From Budorcas taxicolor (taxonomy: Eukaryota; Chordata; Mammalia; Artiodactyla; Bovidae): DNA of 64,000 nt. Numbering within the stretch: position 1 is the stretch's first letter; each line of letters begins with the position of its first letter. The position numbers and the translations under genes are program-made. The DNA is taken from NCBI RefSeq assembly GCF_023091745.1, contig NC_068926.1:70368001-70432000 (forward strand), read 5' to 3'. The notes below the pieces were generated by a model. That model was not told where the DNA came from and made no database searches. It saw nothing but the letters and a program-made list of their open reading frames with translations. Below are positions 52,501 through 63,850 of the stretch, one piece after another.

Positions 52501-55166
52501 CTTGGGACCAGTTCCCACTTTCCTGCCCTGCATCGCGTTGCCCTCAGGATCTGCCCCTCTTAGTGGGTGACCAGACTTGTCTCTAAGTATCCTGGCTCCT
52601 GTATTTTGGAAGTTGAAGTGTTGAGAACTCACATTAGCAAACATTAGCGAAGGTTATTTGCACTAAGTATCAACAGCCAAGACTGGCTGTAAATCTTAAA
52701 ACAACAGGCCATAGGATTTCACTTCAGTCTATAATTTTCCAATCTGGGGAAAACTCCCAGTTTTCTGTAGTTATCTGATCAAGTAATAAAGCTATCTTCC
52801 TCCCATAAGTTTCCTTTTGTTAGCCAAGTTGTAATCCAGGAGTATTAAAAAACACTATATTTAAACATATGCAGTTGTTTCCTAGTTAGGCCTTGGCTGG
52901 GGTTCTGAGAACAATGCTTGTTTAGCGGTTAGTCACACTCAGCTGATGCCGATAGTGATTCATTCAGACTGGCAGGCGACCAGGTGATCGTTACATAAAC
53001 ACTGACACTCCTAGGCACTAGTGTTTCTTGTGAAGGCGTCATTACAAATATTGCCCAGTAGCCTTTTTTGGCGGTTTATTCTGGATGGAGAAAGGATCAG
53101 ACCTGTGGATTCCACAGATACACCCACATGTTATAGTACCGACCTCAGGCCTTAACCACACCTGTTATTGTTGCTCAGGAAAAACAATCCTAGGATTTTA
53201 GAGCTGAAGAAATCCTTGGAGGTTGTTCGGGCTGGCTTCACTAATTTGACTTTTGATGCCCAGAAAAGTTGTGTTCTGTTGGTCACACAACTAGCTCAGG
53301 CTATGCTCCAGACGTCTTAGGACTTTCCTGAATAATGATACTGCCTCTTGTACACACACTGTGTGATATATAAATATTTCAGGCATGCACTCAATTTTAG
53401 TGATACACTCTGGGGATGTATCTTGAGGTTTCTTTGCAGCAGCAGTCCAACAAAAGCAGTTTTATTGGTCGCAGGATGAAGTATATTAGTGACTCCTTAT
53501 GGATGTCACTTGCACTTTAGTGTCAAGTGGCCTTAGTTGGGACTTGCTTACTGGAAGATCTGAGGAGCTTTCCAAATTCTGTTCTTGCCTCACATTTTGT
53601 TTTATGCAGTATTGTCCTAGGAAAGTGTCATTCTAAAGGATTCAGGCATTTTGAGATGTGTGATAGTATTTGAGATAGCATTCTGATTTATATGGGTTGC
53701 GTCCATACTTTACACTTGTAGTAAAGCAATGTGAGTATGCGAGTGTCCAAAAGGCAGTCCTTGGAGAACAGTGGGTTCCAGGTCTTGAAGGGCCCGGGAA
53801 TGCGGATGAGTAGAGAATAGGGGATTACTTCAGGCCTGTGTGGACACCACTCCTATCTGTGTGGTGGTGCCGAGGAGCCCAGCTTGCGGGCAGCCCTCCT
53901 GGGGAATGTCGGGGAGTCTTGCAGCTGTGGAGAATGACGTGTGGTTGGGTTGATGGACTGGGCCGAGGGGGAGACCATCCCCGGCCAAGGGCTTGTAGCA
54001 GAAGAGGAAGAGTCCTGGGGATGGGGACATGGGGGAAGTTAGAAGAGGGAGGGTGTTTATATTCTGTCTGGGATTTATTGAGGAGGGAAGTGGTGATAGA
54101 CAATTGCTTGTTTCACTTTTTAAGAACTTGGCACAAGGCCTGAATTGTGAATCTCTCAAAGTTCTTACTGCTAATATTTTTGAGTTGGTATCTGCTTCTT
54201 CTGTTAGACTGTAGTCTCCCTTGAGATAGGGTCCTTGTCCAGTTGGTTTTTCTTGAGTGGCTTCTCTGTAATCCTGTTTCATTTTGGATATTTTTTGTCC
54301 ATACTGTGCGGCACGTGGCATCTTAGTTCCCTGACCAAGGGATTGAACCCGTGCCCCCTGCATTGGGAGCATGGAATCTTAACAATGGGATCACCAGGGA
54401 AGTACCACATAATCCTGTTTTTCAGGAGGCTTGTTGACGGGGTTGAGGGGAAGATCTCTCTCCCAGGGTTTTGAACTTGGGTCTCAGTGTTTATCTTTTG
54501 GGGATGTTGCAGGTGACTGAGCTCAACGAACCTCTCTCCAACGAAGACCGAAACCTCCTCTCCGTGGCCTACAAGAACGTGGTTGGTGCCCGGCGGTCTT
54601 CCTGGAGAGTCATCAGCAGCATCGAGCAGAAGACCATGGCCGACGGGAATGAGAAGAAGCTGGAGAAGGTGAAGGCCTACCGGGAGAAGATTGAGAAGGA
54701 GCTGGAGACGGTGTGCAACGACGTGCTGGCGCTGCTCGACAGGTTCCTCATCAAGAACTGCAATGACTTCCAGTACGAGAGCAAGGTCTTCTACCTGAAG
54801 ATGAAGGGCGACTACTACCGCTACCTGGCCGAGGTGGCTGCTGGCGAGAAGAAGAGCAGCGTGGTGGAGGCCTCGGAGGCGGCCTACAAGGAAGCCTTCG
54901 AGATTAGCAAGGAGCACATGCAGCCCACACACCCCATCCGGCTGGGCCTGGCCCTCAACTTCTCCGTGTTCTACTACGAGATCCAGAATGCGCCCGAGCA
55001 GGCCTGCCTCCTCGCCAAACAAGCCTTCGACGACGCCATAGCCGAGCTGGACACACTAAACGAGGATTCCTATAAGGACTCCACGCTCATCATGCAGCTG
55101 CTGCGAGACAACCTCACCCTCTGGACGAGCGACCAGCAGGACGAGGAAGCCGGAGAAGGCAACTGA
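46428..55166 (+). CDS. YWHAH: YWHAH, 14-3-3 protein eta (complete CDS, 2 exons)
   Basis: 14-3-3 eta is a dimeric cytosolic adaptor that binds phosphoserine/threonine motifs on kinases, receptors and apoptosis regulators, and is abundant in brain. Joining 46428-46514 and 54513-55166 gives 246 residues, the expected length. Exon 1 (MGDREQLLQRARLAEQAERY...) forms the dimer interface helices. Exon 2 carries the first family signature RNLLSVAYKNV (42-52), the phosphopeptide pocket residues K50, R57, R132 and Y133, a Ser at 59 (the dimer-regulating position in other isoforms), the second signature near the C-terminus and the isoform-specific tail DEEAGEGN. The start is the first ATG, in a good context (GACATGG). 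DEPDC5 lies 25 kb upstream on the same strand. No truncation or frameshift is seen. Confidence 0.99.
47462..47490 (+). repeat. G-rich tract
   Basis: Runs of 4-6 G separated by single A or T residues, capable of forming a G-quadruplex on the + strand or nascent RNA. Confidence 0.85.
50425..50520 (-). repeat. MIR fragment
   Basis: CATTTTACAAATGAGATTTG followed by CCTCAAGGTCGAGCTGTAAA matches an inverted MIR. Confidence 0.5.
54283..54405 (-). mobile_element. CHR-type SINE near YWHAH exon 2
   Basis: Reversed SINE from GGATATTTTTTGTCCATACT to TCACCAGGGAAGTACC. It ends 108 bp before the exon 2 acceptor. Confidence 0.88.
54513..55166 (+). CDS. YWHAH: YWHAH coding exon 2
   Basis: 217 codons from VTELNEPLSNEDRNLLS to DEEAGEGN with TGA at 55164-55166. 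Strong G/C third-position bias. Long antisense frame 54279-55022 is a shadow of it. Confidence 0.99.
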   Translation: MTELNEPLSNEDRNLLSVAYKNVVGARRSSWRVISSIEQKTMADGNEKKLEKVKAYREKIEKELETVCNDVLALLDRFLIKNCNDFQYESKVFYLKMKGDYYRYLAEVAAGEKKSSVVEASEAAYKEAFEISKEHMQPTHPIRLGLALNFSVFYYEIQNAPEQACLLAKQAFDDAIAELDTLNEDSYKDSTLIMQLLRDNLTLWTSDQQDEEAGEGN

Positions 55167-55652
55167 GCGCCTTGGCCCGCCCCGCCCCCGCCCCGTCACC
55201 ACCAGTCCCCTCTCGCCACACTCACTAAGTATCCAGTGCTCAACCTATCTGTACGGCAGCACAGCTACTCAGACCTGCTCTCCGCCCCCCGGGAAGCAGT
55301 TCCAGATAAATTAATTCATGGGCATTGCTGGACGGACGGTTGCTTTGAGCCCACAGGAGCTCCCTTTGTGGATTGTGCAGACAGGTGCGTTCTGAAGGAG
55401 GCATTTTCGTTTGCTTGCCTTTCTAGGTGAATTGCAGGCGAAAGCCTCAGAAAGTTAGAGAGGAGAATTAGCCACACAGGCTACAGTTGGTATTTAAATG
55501 GTCCACTTCAAACCAGCTGCTAGTGTTTTGTTAAAGCAGTACATCTGTGCATGCGAAAGTGAAGTCACCCCTCCCTCTTCTTTCTTAGCTAATGGAAAAC
55601 CATTAAGGGAAGCCTGGACGAGAGACCACTTGCTCCTTTCCATCAGCTTAAT

Positions 55653-55658
55653 AATAAA
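55653..55658 (+). terminator. YWHAH: possible proximal YWHAH polyadenylation signal
   Basis: AATAAA inside ATAATAAACTTTAACG; position would allow an about 500-nt 3'UTR. Confidence 0.4.
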
Positions 55659-55933
55659 CTTTAACGTGAGGTTTCAGTAGCACCTTGTTCGCCTCTTTAA
55701 ATTATGACGTGCACAAACCTTCTTTTCAATGCAATGCATCTAAACTTTTGATACCTGTAACTTTTTTTTTTTGGTTGCAATTGTTTAAGAATCATGGATT
55801 TATTTTTTTGTAACTCTTTGGCTATCGTCCTTGTGTATCCTGACAGCACCACGTGTGTCAGCCCATGTCAATCAAGATGGGTGATTATGAAATGCCAGAC
55901 TCCTAAATTAAATGTTTTGGAATTCAGTGGGTA

Positions 55934-55939
55934 AATAAA
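55934..55939 (+). terminator. YWHAH: main YWHAH polyadenylation signal
   Basis: AATAAA followed about 20 bp on by GCTTTGGGGAATATTACC, a T/G-containing downstream region. Confidence 0.8.
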
Positions 55940-55960
55940 AATGCTGCTTTGGGGAATATT

Positions 55961-58680
55961 ACCTCTACGCGTACGGTCTTCATTTCTCTCACTCTTGAAG
56001 AGCTGCCGCAGCTCCCCGCTCTGAATCCTGAGTTGATCTCTCCAAACTCCAAAGCATTCCTGGAATAGGGAGTCTGTGCCCTCTGATTCCATCACAGGTT
56101 TTGCAGCATACACATAAGACTCATGAATTTTAAGTAGTTTTCTCTGAACCCAGCTAATGTGGCCTCTCTGGTCCCCTCTTCCTGTTGCTGATTCCTTTAA
56201 AGGGAAGACCGTAGTGCGTCTTCTGAGGCACAGCCCCTCTGGAAGGTGGCTCTGTGTCTGACTTCAAGGGTATAGCTCCAGCCACCCCACAGAACGTTGG
56301 TTGCTTTTTAACACACAAAGTAGGTACATGTTCACCATTTTTCTTAATATTTTTTATGTAGTACGTGGAATAAAATGTTAATTAGGGACACAGCTTGGAT
56401 ACCCAATACAATCTTCAGCAGTCATTACTAAGAAAGCTCTGAGTATTCTTTAAAGTAGGGTAACAGAACTCCCTCTGAGTTTTAAGAACAAGAAAGGCCT
56501 GGTCCCTAGTGTACTCCCCGCACCCCTCCTCCCCCTGCCCATCTGCCTCCTCCCCAGGCCACTCCTGAAGCCTTATGTCACCAGCTGGACCCTTGAACTC
56601 CAGCCCCTTATGATTTCTGGCACCACCAGCCTGGTACTCGGGCCTGGATATGCTTGTCGAGTGGGTGGGTTCCGTTACACGAAGGCCCTAAGCACCTTAG
56701 GGCCTTCTGGCTGAAGCTTACCACTAGGCTGGTGAGGATGGCATGCCCAGTCTCTGTCCTCGGTCCTGTGTTGTGGTGGAGCACAGAACTCGTCAGCTTG
56801 GACACTTAACCTATTTTCTCATCCGGATAGACCCACATGATAATGAGTAGTCTTCAGGAAGCTATTTCAGGTTGACCTAATTGCTAGCAAAAATCATTAT
56901 TGAGTTTTGCTTCAATTAGTAGGTCAGGTATTTTAAAGCTACAAGCTTTATGTGGCTAAGGCACTTGTCTTTGATGAAAATACTTCAAACATTATAACTT
57001 CTTACATTAGGAATGCTCCTCACAAAAAGGAATTTAGAAAAAGCACTCACATTTTCACTTCACAGCCATCTTATGAAAAGTTTTGTTCCCTTACAGGGGG
57101 AGGAAAGAGGTGCAGAGCTGGCGGACCTCTGGAATCAGCTGGTGCCACAGGACAGCCTCTGCCCATGACCTAAGGCTGTCTTCGTCCACGGTCTCTGATT
57201 CAGAGTCCTAACTGCCCTCCGGTGGGCCCCAGGCAGCTGACAACCTTCTAGGTTCGGGTCCCTCACCGAATTTGGAATATAAGTTTTAATTCAACTCTTG
57301 AGTACCATGTGCAAGGCGTCCTCTTGGGTCTGGGAAGAGGGTGTGGGGAAGTATGGACACATAATTCCAGTCAGCCCCACAAATAATAAACAGGGTTCTT
57401 TGAGAGGACCTGAAATTGCACGTGATGTAAAGCTGAAAGCATCTCTGTTGCGTGGTCTCAAAGGCTTCCTTCCAGTTCTGCATGCTCTGATGTTTTAAAA
57501 CTTGTCGAGATCAAAGGAAAAAGAAAAAAAAGCTTGTCAAGATAAATTGATGGAATGAAATAGGGTCATCTCCGTGTTACCGCAGGGGAAATGAGGCCAG
57601 AGAAATGAATAGAGTCACACTGCAAAGTTAGTGCCAGAACCGAGATTAGCATTCAGATCCCCGGAATCCTTGTTCATGGTGTTTTTTTCACTGGGCTACA
57701 GTCTTGGGGTTGAGAAGAAAAAATGGACATCACACACATTTTGTTCTGGGGCACTTTTCAGTGCTTTTAATATTTCACTTACGGTTCAATGAAATACACT
57801 TGGCAAGGAACATCTCAGTGTATTGGTGCTGATGCTCAGATTTTCATTAACTCCTCAAACCCTGCTCAAAGGTCCATTTGTTTGATTTGGAGGAAAGGGG
57901 AGGATTCTTGATAATGGCGCTATTGTTGGGTAAATACTTGGCCATCTCAGATTACTTGGGATTGGGGAGCTCAGGGCGCTGCTTGGTTCTGCAAAGTACG
58001 CTGCATTCCGCTGTTGGGCCCTGCCAGAGGCCAAGGGAGTCCTCCGTTCTCAGAAGGACCCCCACCCCCTTCCGCTGCCTCCCCAGGTATGGGGCAGGCA
58101 CAGGCACTGAGTCACAGCTGGGTGGGACCGAGTAGGTCGTCTTCTGTTACAAAACGCAGATGTTAGGCTGATGGGCACAACCATTTTGAACACCTTCTGT
58201 GTTCCAGACACTTAAGTACATGGTCTCGTGAGTCTTCACAGAGACCCTGGAAGATAGGAATGACTTAAGCGCCTCACAGCTTGTGGGAAAACGAACTTGA
58301 CAGTGGGTTCCTTCCTCTTTAGCTCCCTGCTGGGCTCCTGTACTGTGGGTCTGCACCACACGATGGCATTTATCTCCTGTTTGTCAACAACCCATGACCT
58401 ACCATGTGGTAGACACTGGTCAGGGTGCTGGGGGTGGATGCCTTGGTGAATTACCTGTCCTTGTGGGGCTAAAATTAGTGGGATGATACAAACAAACATA
58501 ATACAATAACTATAAAGATATCACTCAAGTTCTCAGGGCCTAGCACACAGCTCAGAGTAAGAGTTGGTTGACTTCATGAGTAAATGACTGACCTGAGACC
58601 AAAATTTTGAAAGGTGAACAGAAGGAATCCTTATTTCCACACCCAAATCTACCAATGACCCACTTAAGAAACTGAGGGTC
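55961..58680. other. intergenic, few old repeats
   Basis: Contains a MIR (57565-57665) and an L2-like stretch (58160-58290). No ruminant SINE and no supportable gene. Confidence 0.55.
57565..57665 (-). repeat. MIR fragment
   Basis: GGGGAAATGAGGCCAGAGAA and GTCACACTGCAAAGTTAGTG match an inverted MIR. Confidence 0.6.
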
Positions 58681-58815
58681 GGGACTTCCCTGACAGTCCA
58701 GTGGTTAAGATTCCATGCTTCCAGTACAAGGAGCACGGATTCGATCCCTGGTCAGGAGATTAATATCCTGTATGCCTAGTGGTGTAGCCAAAAAAAAAAA
58801 GAAAGAAAAGAAAAA
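58681..58815 (+). mobile_element. CHR-type SINE
   Basis: Forward SINE from GGGACTTCCCTGACAGTCCA through GGATTCGATCCCTGGTCAGG to an A-rich tail. Confidence 0.9.
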
Positions 58816-59117
58816 CCAAAGAGTCATGAGTCCTTGAGCTTAGTTCTAACATCACCTATAAACTGGTTTGAGCATGCCCTGACCTCTCAGCAGCCTCTAA
58901 AAACGAGCCGGATGCTTGGGGTGGTCTCTGGGTACTTTTGCATTTTGGAGATTCTGTGATTCTGTTATTGTCAACTGCTCTGGGATGGTCTTCTTCCTGG
59001 CCTTTTTCCTGCTTTCCCCCTCCCTTTTCCTTCCGCCCTTCACATTTGTCCCTTTCGCATCCGCCCTCCACACCCCACTTTTCTTTCCTGGCCACCCCCT
59101 AGTTCCACCAAGAGGGT

Positions 59118-59213
59118 TTCCATGGCAATCATCTCCTGGAAGTGACATCACTCATCTCCTAGGCAACAGTTCCTAAGGCAGTGACATCATTCAATCACCA
59201 TGGCAACCCTCCA
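59118..59213. repeat. degenerate 39-bp tandem array of X-box and CRE-like motifs
   Basis: Three GGCAA-type half sites start at 59120 (CCATGGCAA), 59158 (CCTAGGCAAC) and 59198 (CCATGGCAAC), spaced 38 and 40 bp. TGACATCA lies 23-24 bp after each of the first two (59143 and 59182). The half sites resemble RFX X-boxes and the octamer a CRE variant. Function is inference; an ancient repeat is possible. Confidence 0.7.
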
Positions 59214-59660
59214 GGAAGATAGTTCTGCAGTAAAATGGGCAAATAGAATTCTTATGTATTTCTGGGGGCTTGAGGGGGCAATGTAGGGAACTATTACAAA
59301 GACCTCAAGAACCAGATGTAAAAGCTTTGGGCCTGTAGGGAAAAAAATGGGAAGACAATGTGGGGGCTGGAAAAGAAGCTCTGGGATAAAGCCCTTCTTT
59401 CTAATAACTAGGCTGACCATTTAATATGTCACCAAATTGGGACACTGGGGAGCAAATAAGGGCACTGTGATTGTTACACTGGATGACAAGTGAGAACGGC
59501 CTCCCCCAGGGAACCGGGGCACGTGGCTCCCACCTAGGTCAGGCTGGTGCCTGGCCTTACTTCCTTACCTGTGGCTCATTCCACAAGCATGCAATCTGCT
59601 CTTCGGTGTGCAGGCACTGGCTATACCACAGTGAGCAAAACCCAGCTAACAGAACTCACA

Positions 59661-59702
59661 GTTGTGTGTGTGTGTGTGTCTGTGTGTGTGTGTGTGTGTG
59701 GT
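59661..59702 (+). repeat. (TG)n microsatellite
   Basis: About 20 TG units interrupted once by CTG, followed by GGGGGG. Confidence 0.95.
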
Positions 59703-60789
59703 GGGGGGCTGGGGCGACACGCAGTCACCAGGTAAGTGCTGCAGTGCAGACTGAATGCAGTGCTCAGAAGGGAAGGCGCAGAGCCCCAGGGGTGGGTTCA
59801 CCACGGGTGCCTGAAGCAGCTGGGGCAGGAGGGGCCTTGGGGGGTGGGACGGTGTAGGTGGGGGGAAGTCTGTTTGGCAGTGGGAACGGCATCTGCACAG
59901 GGAGTGTGCAGAGCACCAAGAGTGGGAAGGATGCTGCGTCAGACCGCAGGGCAGGGGGGAGTGGGCAGGCAGGAAATGAGAGTGGAGAGGTGGCCAGAGC
60001 ACTGGGCAGCCCCGTGGTTGTGTTCAGAGGAGCAGGAGACACAATCCTGTTTGCATCTTCAAAATCTGGTTGCAATGTGGGGCACAGTAGGGGAGCAGTT
60101 TGCCCAGGAGGGAGATTGGCACGGGGGAGCTGGGTGATGGCAGGCAGATGGAGGATAAGGAGCATGTATTTGGGAGACGGAGCTGACAGGATTTCCAAGG
60201 GCCACCTTCTTCACCTTCGCCACTATCATCTGTGCTTTAGGGCCCTTCCCCAGGCTGCTCTCCCCAGGAGGAGTGACCTCTGTGCCTCAGCTTCCCCTTC
60301 TGTAAAATGGGGATAATGACAGTAGGCGTTCCCACCCCCATCGATTTGTGCTGAGGCTGAATGAAGTGAGTAAAGCGATCAGAATGGTTCTCCAGTATAG
60401 ACTGGATGGATGGGTGTCAGCAGCTATCAGGATGAGGGCAGGAGGGTGGGAGTGTGGGTGTGTGCGTGACACATGGCCTGTGGGTGAGAGAGGCGGGGCA
60501 AGGATATGAGGACTGGCTGATGGCCAAGGGAGAAGCCTCCTCTTCACCAGCTGGCTCCCGGGAAGACAGCACAGTTTGCACTCCTCCTTCCAATCCTACG
60601 CCTGCTGCAGGTGGAGGAAGATGAGCCTGGCCTCCCTTGGGAAAAGGGCATCTTAGAAAAAGCCTGGAAACAAGCAGTTCACACCCATGAGGATAAAGCC
60701 CGGGGCAGGGTTGGTGCAAGGGAGTAAGAGTTCTGCACCCAGGCACCAGCTCCATCCACCTTCCAGTCAACGCCCCCGCCCCATGCCCT
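59703..60789. other. intergenic, MIR fragment only
   Basis: A MIR-like core TTCTGTAAAATGGGGATAAT lies near 60298-60317. No gene supported; frames on both strands overlap freely. Confidence 0.5.
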
Positions 60790-61605
60790 GCTATTAAACA
60801 GTCATGGTTTTGCTTTAGCCTCCAGCTATTGCCGGGAGAAATATCAATAATCTCAGATATGCAGATGACACTACCCTTATGGCTCTTGATGAAAGTGAAA
60901 GAGGAGAGTGAAAAGTTGGCTTAAAGCTCAACATTCAGAAAATGAAGATCATGGCATCCGGTCCCATCACCTCATGGCAAATAGATGGGGAAACAGTGGA
61001 AACAGTGGCTGATTTTATTTTTCTGGGCTCCAAAATCACTGCAGATGGTGAATGCAGCCATGAAATTAAAAGATGCTTACTGCTTGGAAGGAAAGTTATG
61101 ACCAACCTAGGCAGCATATTAAAAAGCAGAGACATTACTTTGTCAACAAAGGTCCATCTAGTCAAGGCTGTGGTTTTTCGAGTGGTCATGTATGGATGTG
61201 AGACTTGGACTGTGAAGAAAGCTGAGCGCAGAATTGATGCTTTTGAACTGTGGTGTTGGAGAAGATTCTTGAGAGTCCCTTGGACTGCAAGGAGATCCGA
61301 CCAGTCCATTCTGAAGGAGATCAGCCCTGGGTGTTCATTGGAAGGACCGATGTTGTAGCTGAAACTCCAATACTTTGGCTACCTGATGCAAAGAGCTGAC
61401 TCATTTGAAAAGACCCTGATGCTGGGAAAGACTGAAGGCAGGAGGAGAAGGGGATGACAGAGGATGAGATGGTTGGATGGCATCACTGACTCAAACGACA
61501 CGAGCTTGGGTAAACTGTGGGAGTTGGTGATGGACAGGGAGGCCTGGCGTGCTGTGGTTCATGGGGTCGCAAAGAGTCAGATACGACTGAGCGACTGAAC
61601 TGATA
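60790..61605 (+). mobile_element. BovB (RTE LINE) 3' part with reverse-transcriptase motif
   Basis: Forward BovB fragment. Codons 60858-60869 read YADD, the reverse-transcriptase catalytic motif, in LRYADDTTLM. An in-frame stop and a deletion follow, then frame 60942-61358 codes the ORF2 C-terminal region (ASGPITSWQIDGETVE). The 3' tail ends GATACGACTGAGCGACTGAA. Inactive. Confidence 0.9.
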
Positions 61606-63005
61606 GGACCCTAAAGACACAGGCTACCTTGAGCTGCAAAAAGAGTTAATTAACAAGAGGACTGGGCCCTATGATGCCAGCACACACATATACAGACATA
61701 CTGACTCAGCCCTGCTTCCTCTGCGTATATTCATCAGGGTTCATCCAGAGAAATGGTACCAATAGGAGATGCACATTAAGAGATTTATTGCAAAGAGCTG
61801 ACTTATGTGAATGTGGAGCTAGCGAAGCGAGTGTGAAATCGTGAGGTTCAGGCTGGAACTCCTGCCAAGGGCGGGAGCTGCAGTCCAAGGGCAGAATAAC
61901 TTCTTTCTCAGGGAAGCCTCTGCTTGGTTCTTAAGCTCTGTCCTTCCAAATGGACTGAATCAGGCCCATCCAGATTAGCCAGAATAATCTCCCTTAAAGT
62001 CAATTGACTTAATTGCATCTACCTTCATCACGACACCAAGAATAGTGTTCAATTGCATAACTGGGGACTGTAACCTGGCCAAGCTGACACAGTAAACAAG
62101 ACCGTCACACTCAGTTTGCAGCTAGACATGGTTTGGGAGGTGTGTGGGAAGCTGCTTTATGTTTATTAATGTGACTAGTTATTGAGCACTTAACATGTGT
62201 TAGGCAATGTACCAAGTGATTTCCATGCAGTGTATAAGTGAATCCTCAAAGTTTCCTGTGAGAGCAGGTGCCCTTCTTCTACCTAATTCTACAGGTAAGG
62301 AAACAGCTTCAGATAGGTGAGGACCCCTTGGATGGCACGTGTCCGGCCCCTCCCTGTTGGCCTGTCCTCTCTCGCTTTGTCTCTTCTCCTGGACCAGAAG
62401 TCAGAATTCAAATCGCATGATGTGAGGCGATTCTGCATTTCTGGGCTTCGGTTCTCTGCGAGGTGGTTCCATCCTTCCAGACTTTTCTGGGCTTAGGGCT
62501 GAAGCAAGAGGCCATTCTGAGAGCACTTTCTCGGTCCTTTGCCGCCACCTAGGGGGCTCGCTGGAGTTCGCTGCGCTCCATACAGGCCCTGGGAAGGCAG
62601 ATGAGTTGGTGGGTGAGCTGCCAGGACCAGCGGGGTTGGGGGAGGGAGTAGGTGGAGGCGAGTGTGGGCTCAGTACAGACACAATGAATATCCCACTGGC
62701 TCCTGTCCCCACCTGCTCACTTAGGTTCCCCAGGTCCCTGAAGAGTCCTCCAGGATTTCTGGGGCCCCAGGCATATTGAGGTTTCCATCACTGTGGAGCT
62801 CTGCGCTGGCCTGCCCCTGAGAGGCCCTGTCCATCCCCTGCTGAAGCTGGGAAGCCCAGGATGCCCGGGTTCTAAGGAAGCCGGGAACCTCTCTCTGCAA
62901 CAGGTCGCCTGACTGGCCGCAGCACAGCTCAGGCTCCCGAGTGGACACGCCTGTTCTGCACTGGAAGAGGAGGCCCAGGGATGAAGGGAAAATCCGCCAT
63001 TCTCC
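61606..63005. other. intergenic, L2/MIR-like stretch
   Basis: GTTATTGAGCACTTAACATG and TAGGCAATGTACCAAGTGAT near 62178-62220 resemble L2/MIR. Otherwise unique-looking. Confidence 0.5.
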
Positions 63006-63575
63006 AGCTGTTGCTGTTGTTGCTGGTCAGTCGCTGTCGTGTCCACCCTTTGGGACCGCATGGACTGTAGCACGCCAGTCTCCTCTGTCCTCCACCATCT
63101 CCTGGATTTTGTTCAAATTTATGTCCATTGAGTTGGTGATGCCATCCAACCATCTCATCCTCTGTCGTCCCCTTCTCCTCCTGCCTTCAATCTTTCCCAG
63201 CATCAGGATCTTTTCCAATGAGTCTGCTCTTTCCATCAGGTGGCCAAAGTATTGGAGCTTCAGCTTCAGCATCAGTCCTTCCAATGAATATTTAGGATTG
63301 ATTTCCTTTAGGATGGACTGGTTGGATCTCCTTGGTGTCCAAGGGACTCTCAAGAGTCTTTTCCAGCACCACAATTTGAAATCATCAATTCTTCGGCCGG
63401 CTCTCAGCCTTCTTTATGGTCCAACTCTCACATCTGTACATGACTACTGGAAACACCAGAGCTTTGACTCTACAGATCTTTGTCGTCAAGGTGATGTCTC
63501 AGCTTTTACATATGCTGTCTACGACGTTGTTATTGCTTTCCTTCCAAGGAGAAAGCGTCTTTTAATTTCTCCCGC
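63006..63575 (-). mobile_element. BovB 3' fragment
   Basis: Reversed BovB from GCTGTTGCTGTTGTTGCTGG through CTCCTGCCTTCAATCTTTCC to CTTCCAAGGAGAAAGCGTCT. Frame 62941-63813 is partly a reading of its opposite strand, not a protein gene. Confidence 0.9.
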
Positions 63576-63850
63576 CTCTATCCCCGCCCACTCACCGACC
63601 CCTCCCACCACTACCCCTTATCCACCCGTCGCCCCGCCCTTAGCCCTTGCCCCGCCCCCATCGCCGTGCCCGCCACCGACCCCGCCCTGCCGCGCCCCCC
63701 ACCAATGGCCCCGCCCACAGCCCTTACCCCGCCCCTCGACCCTGCCCCTCTGTTCAGAGCGAGGCCACCAGATAACCCCGCGGACCGCGTCAGGTCTCCG
63801 GCTTGGCCCCTGAAAGAAGTCGCGGCCACAGGGCTGTGAGAAACGCTTTC
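63576..63850. promoter_or_regulatory. possible CpG-type promoter at window edge
   Basis: A C-rich segment has repeated CCCCGCCC boxes (Sp1-like, reverse orientation), a CCAAT at 63702-63706 and CpG-containing sequence up to about 63830. It lies directly beside a BovB fragment. It could equally be simple C-rich sequence; no transcript is proven. Confidence 0.35.

Larger units (their letters stand above)
46515..54512 (+). other. YWHAH: YWHAH intron 1, nearly SINE-free
   Basis: This 8-kb phase-0 intron starts GTGAGC and ends TTGCAG. The only ruminant SINE is the CHR copy at 54283-54405. A G-rich tract lies at 47462-47490, a MIR-like stretch near 50425-50520 and a T run at 51730-51748. The rest looks unique and A/T-richer than the flanks. 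Confidence 0.85.
55167..55960 (+). other. YWHAH: YWHAH 3'UTR
   Basis: About 790 nt. It begins with a short C-rich stretch, becomes A/T-rich and ends shortly after AATAAA at 55934-55939. An earlier AATAAA at 55653-55658 could give a shorter tail. Confidence 0.85.

Noticed and set aside
54279..55022. 247-codon antisense open frame across YWHAH exon 2
   Set aside because: It is the mirror of a conserved, G/C-biased coding exon, and its 5' part reads through a CHR SINE. It has no family resemblance of its own.
60942..61358. 138-codon frame that could be taken as a host gene
   Set aside because: It is the C-terminal part of BovB ORF2, with an upstream stop and deletion, and belongs to the mobile element.
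62941..63813. 290-codon open frame near the right edge
   Set aside because: Most of it is the opposite strand of a BovB fragment followed by Pro-rich reading of C-rich DNA.
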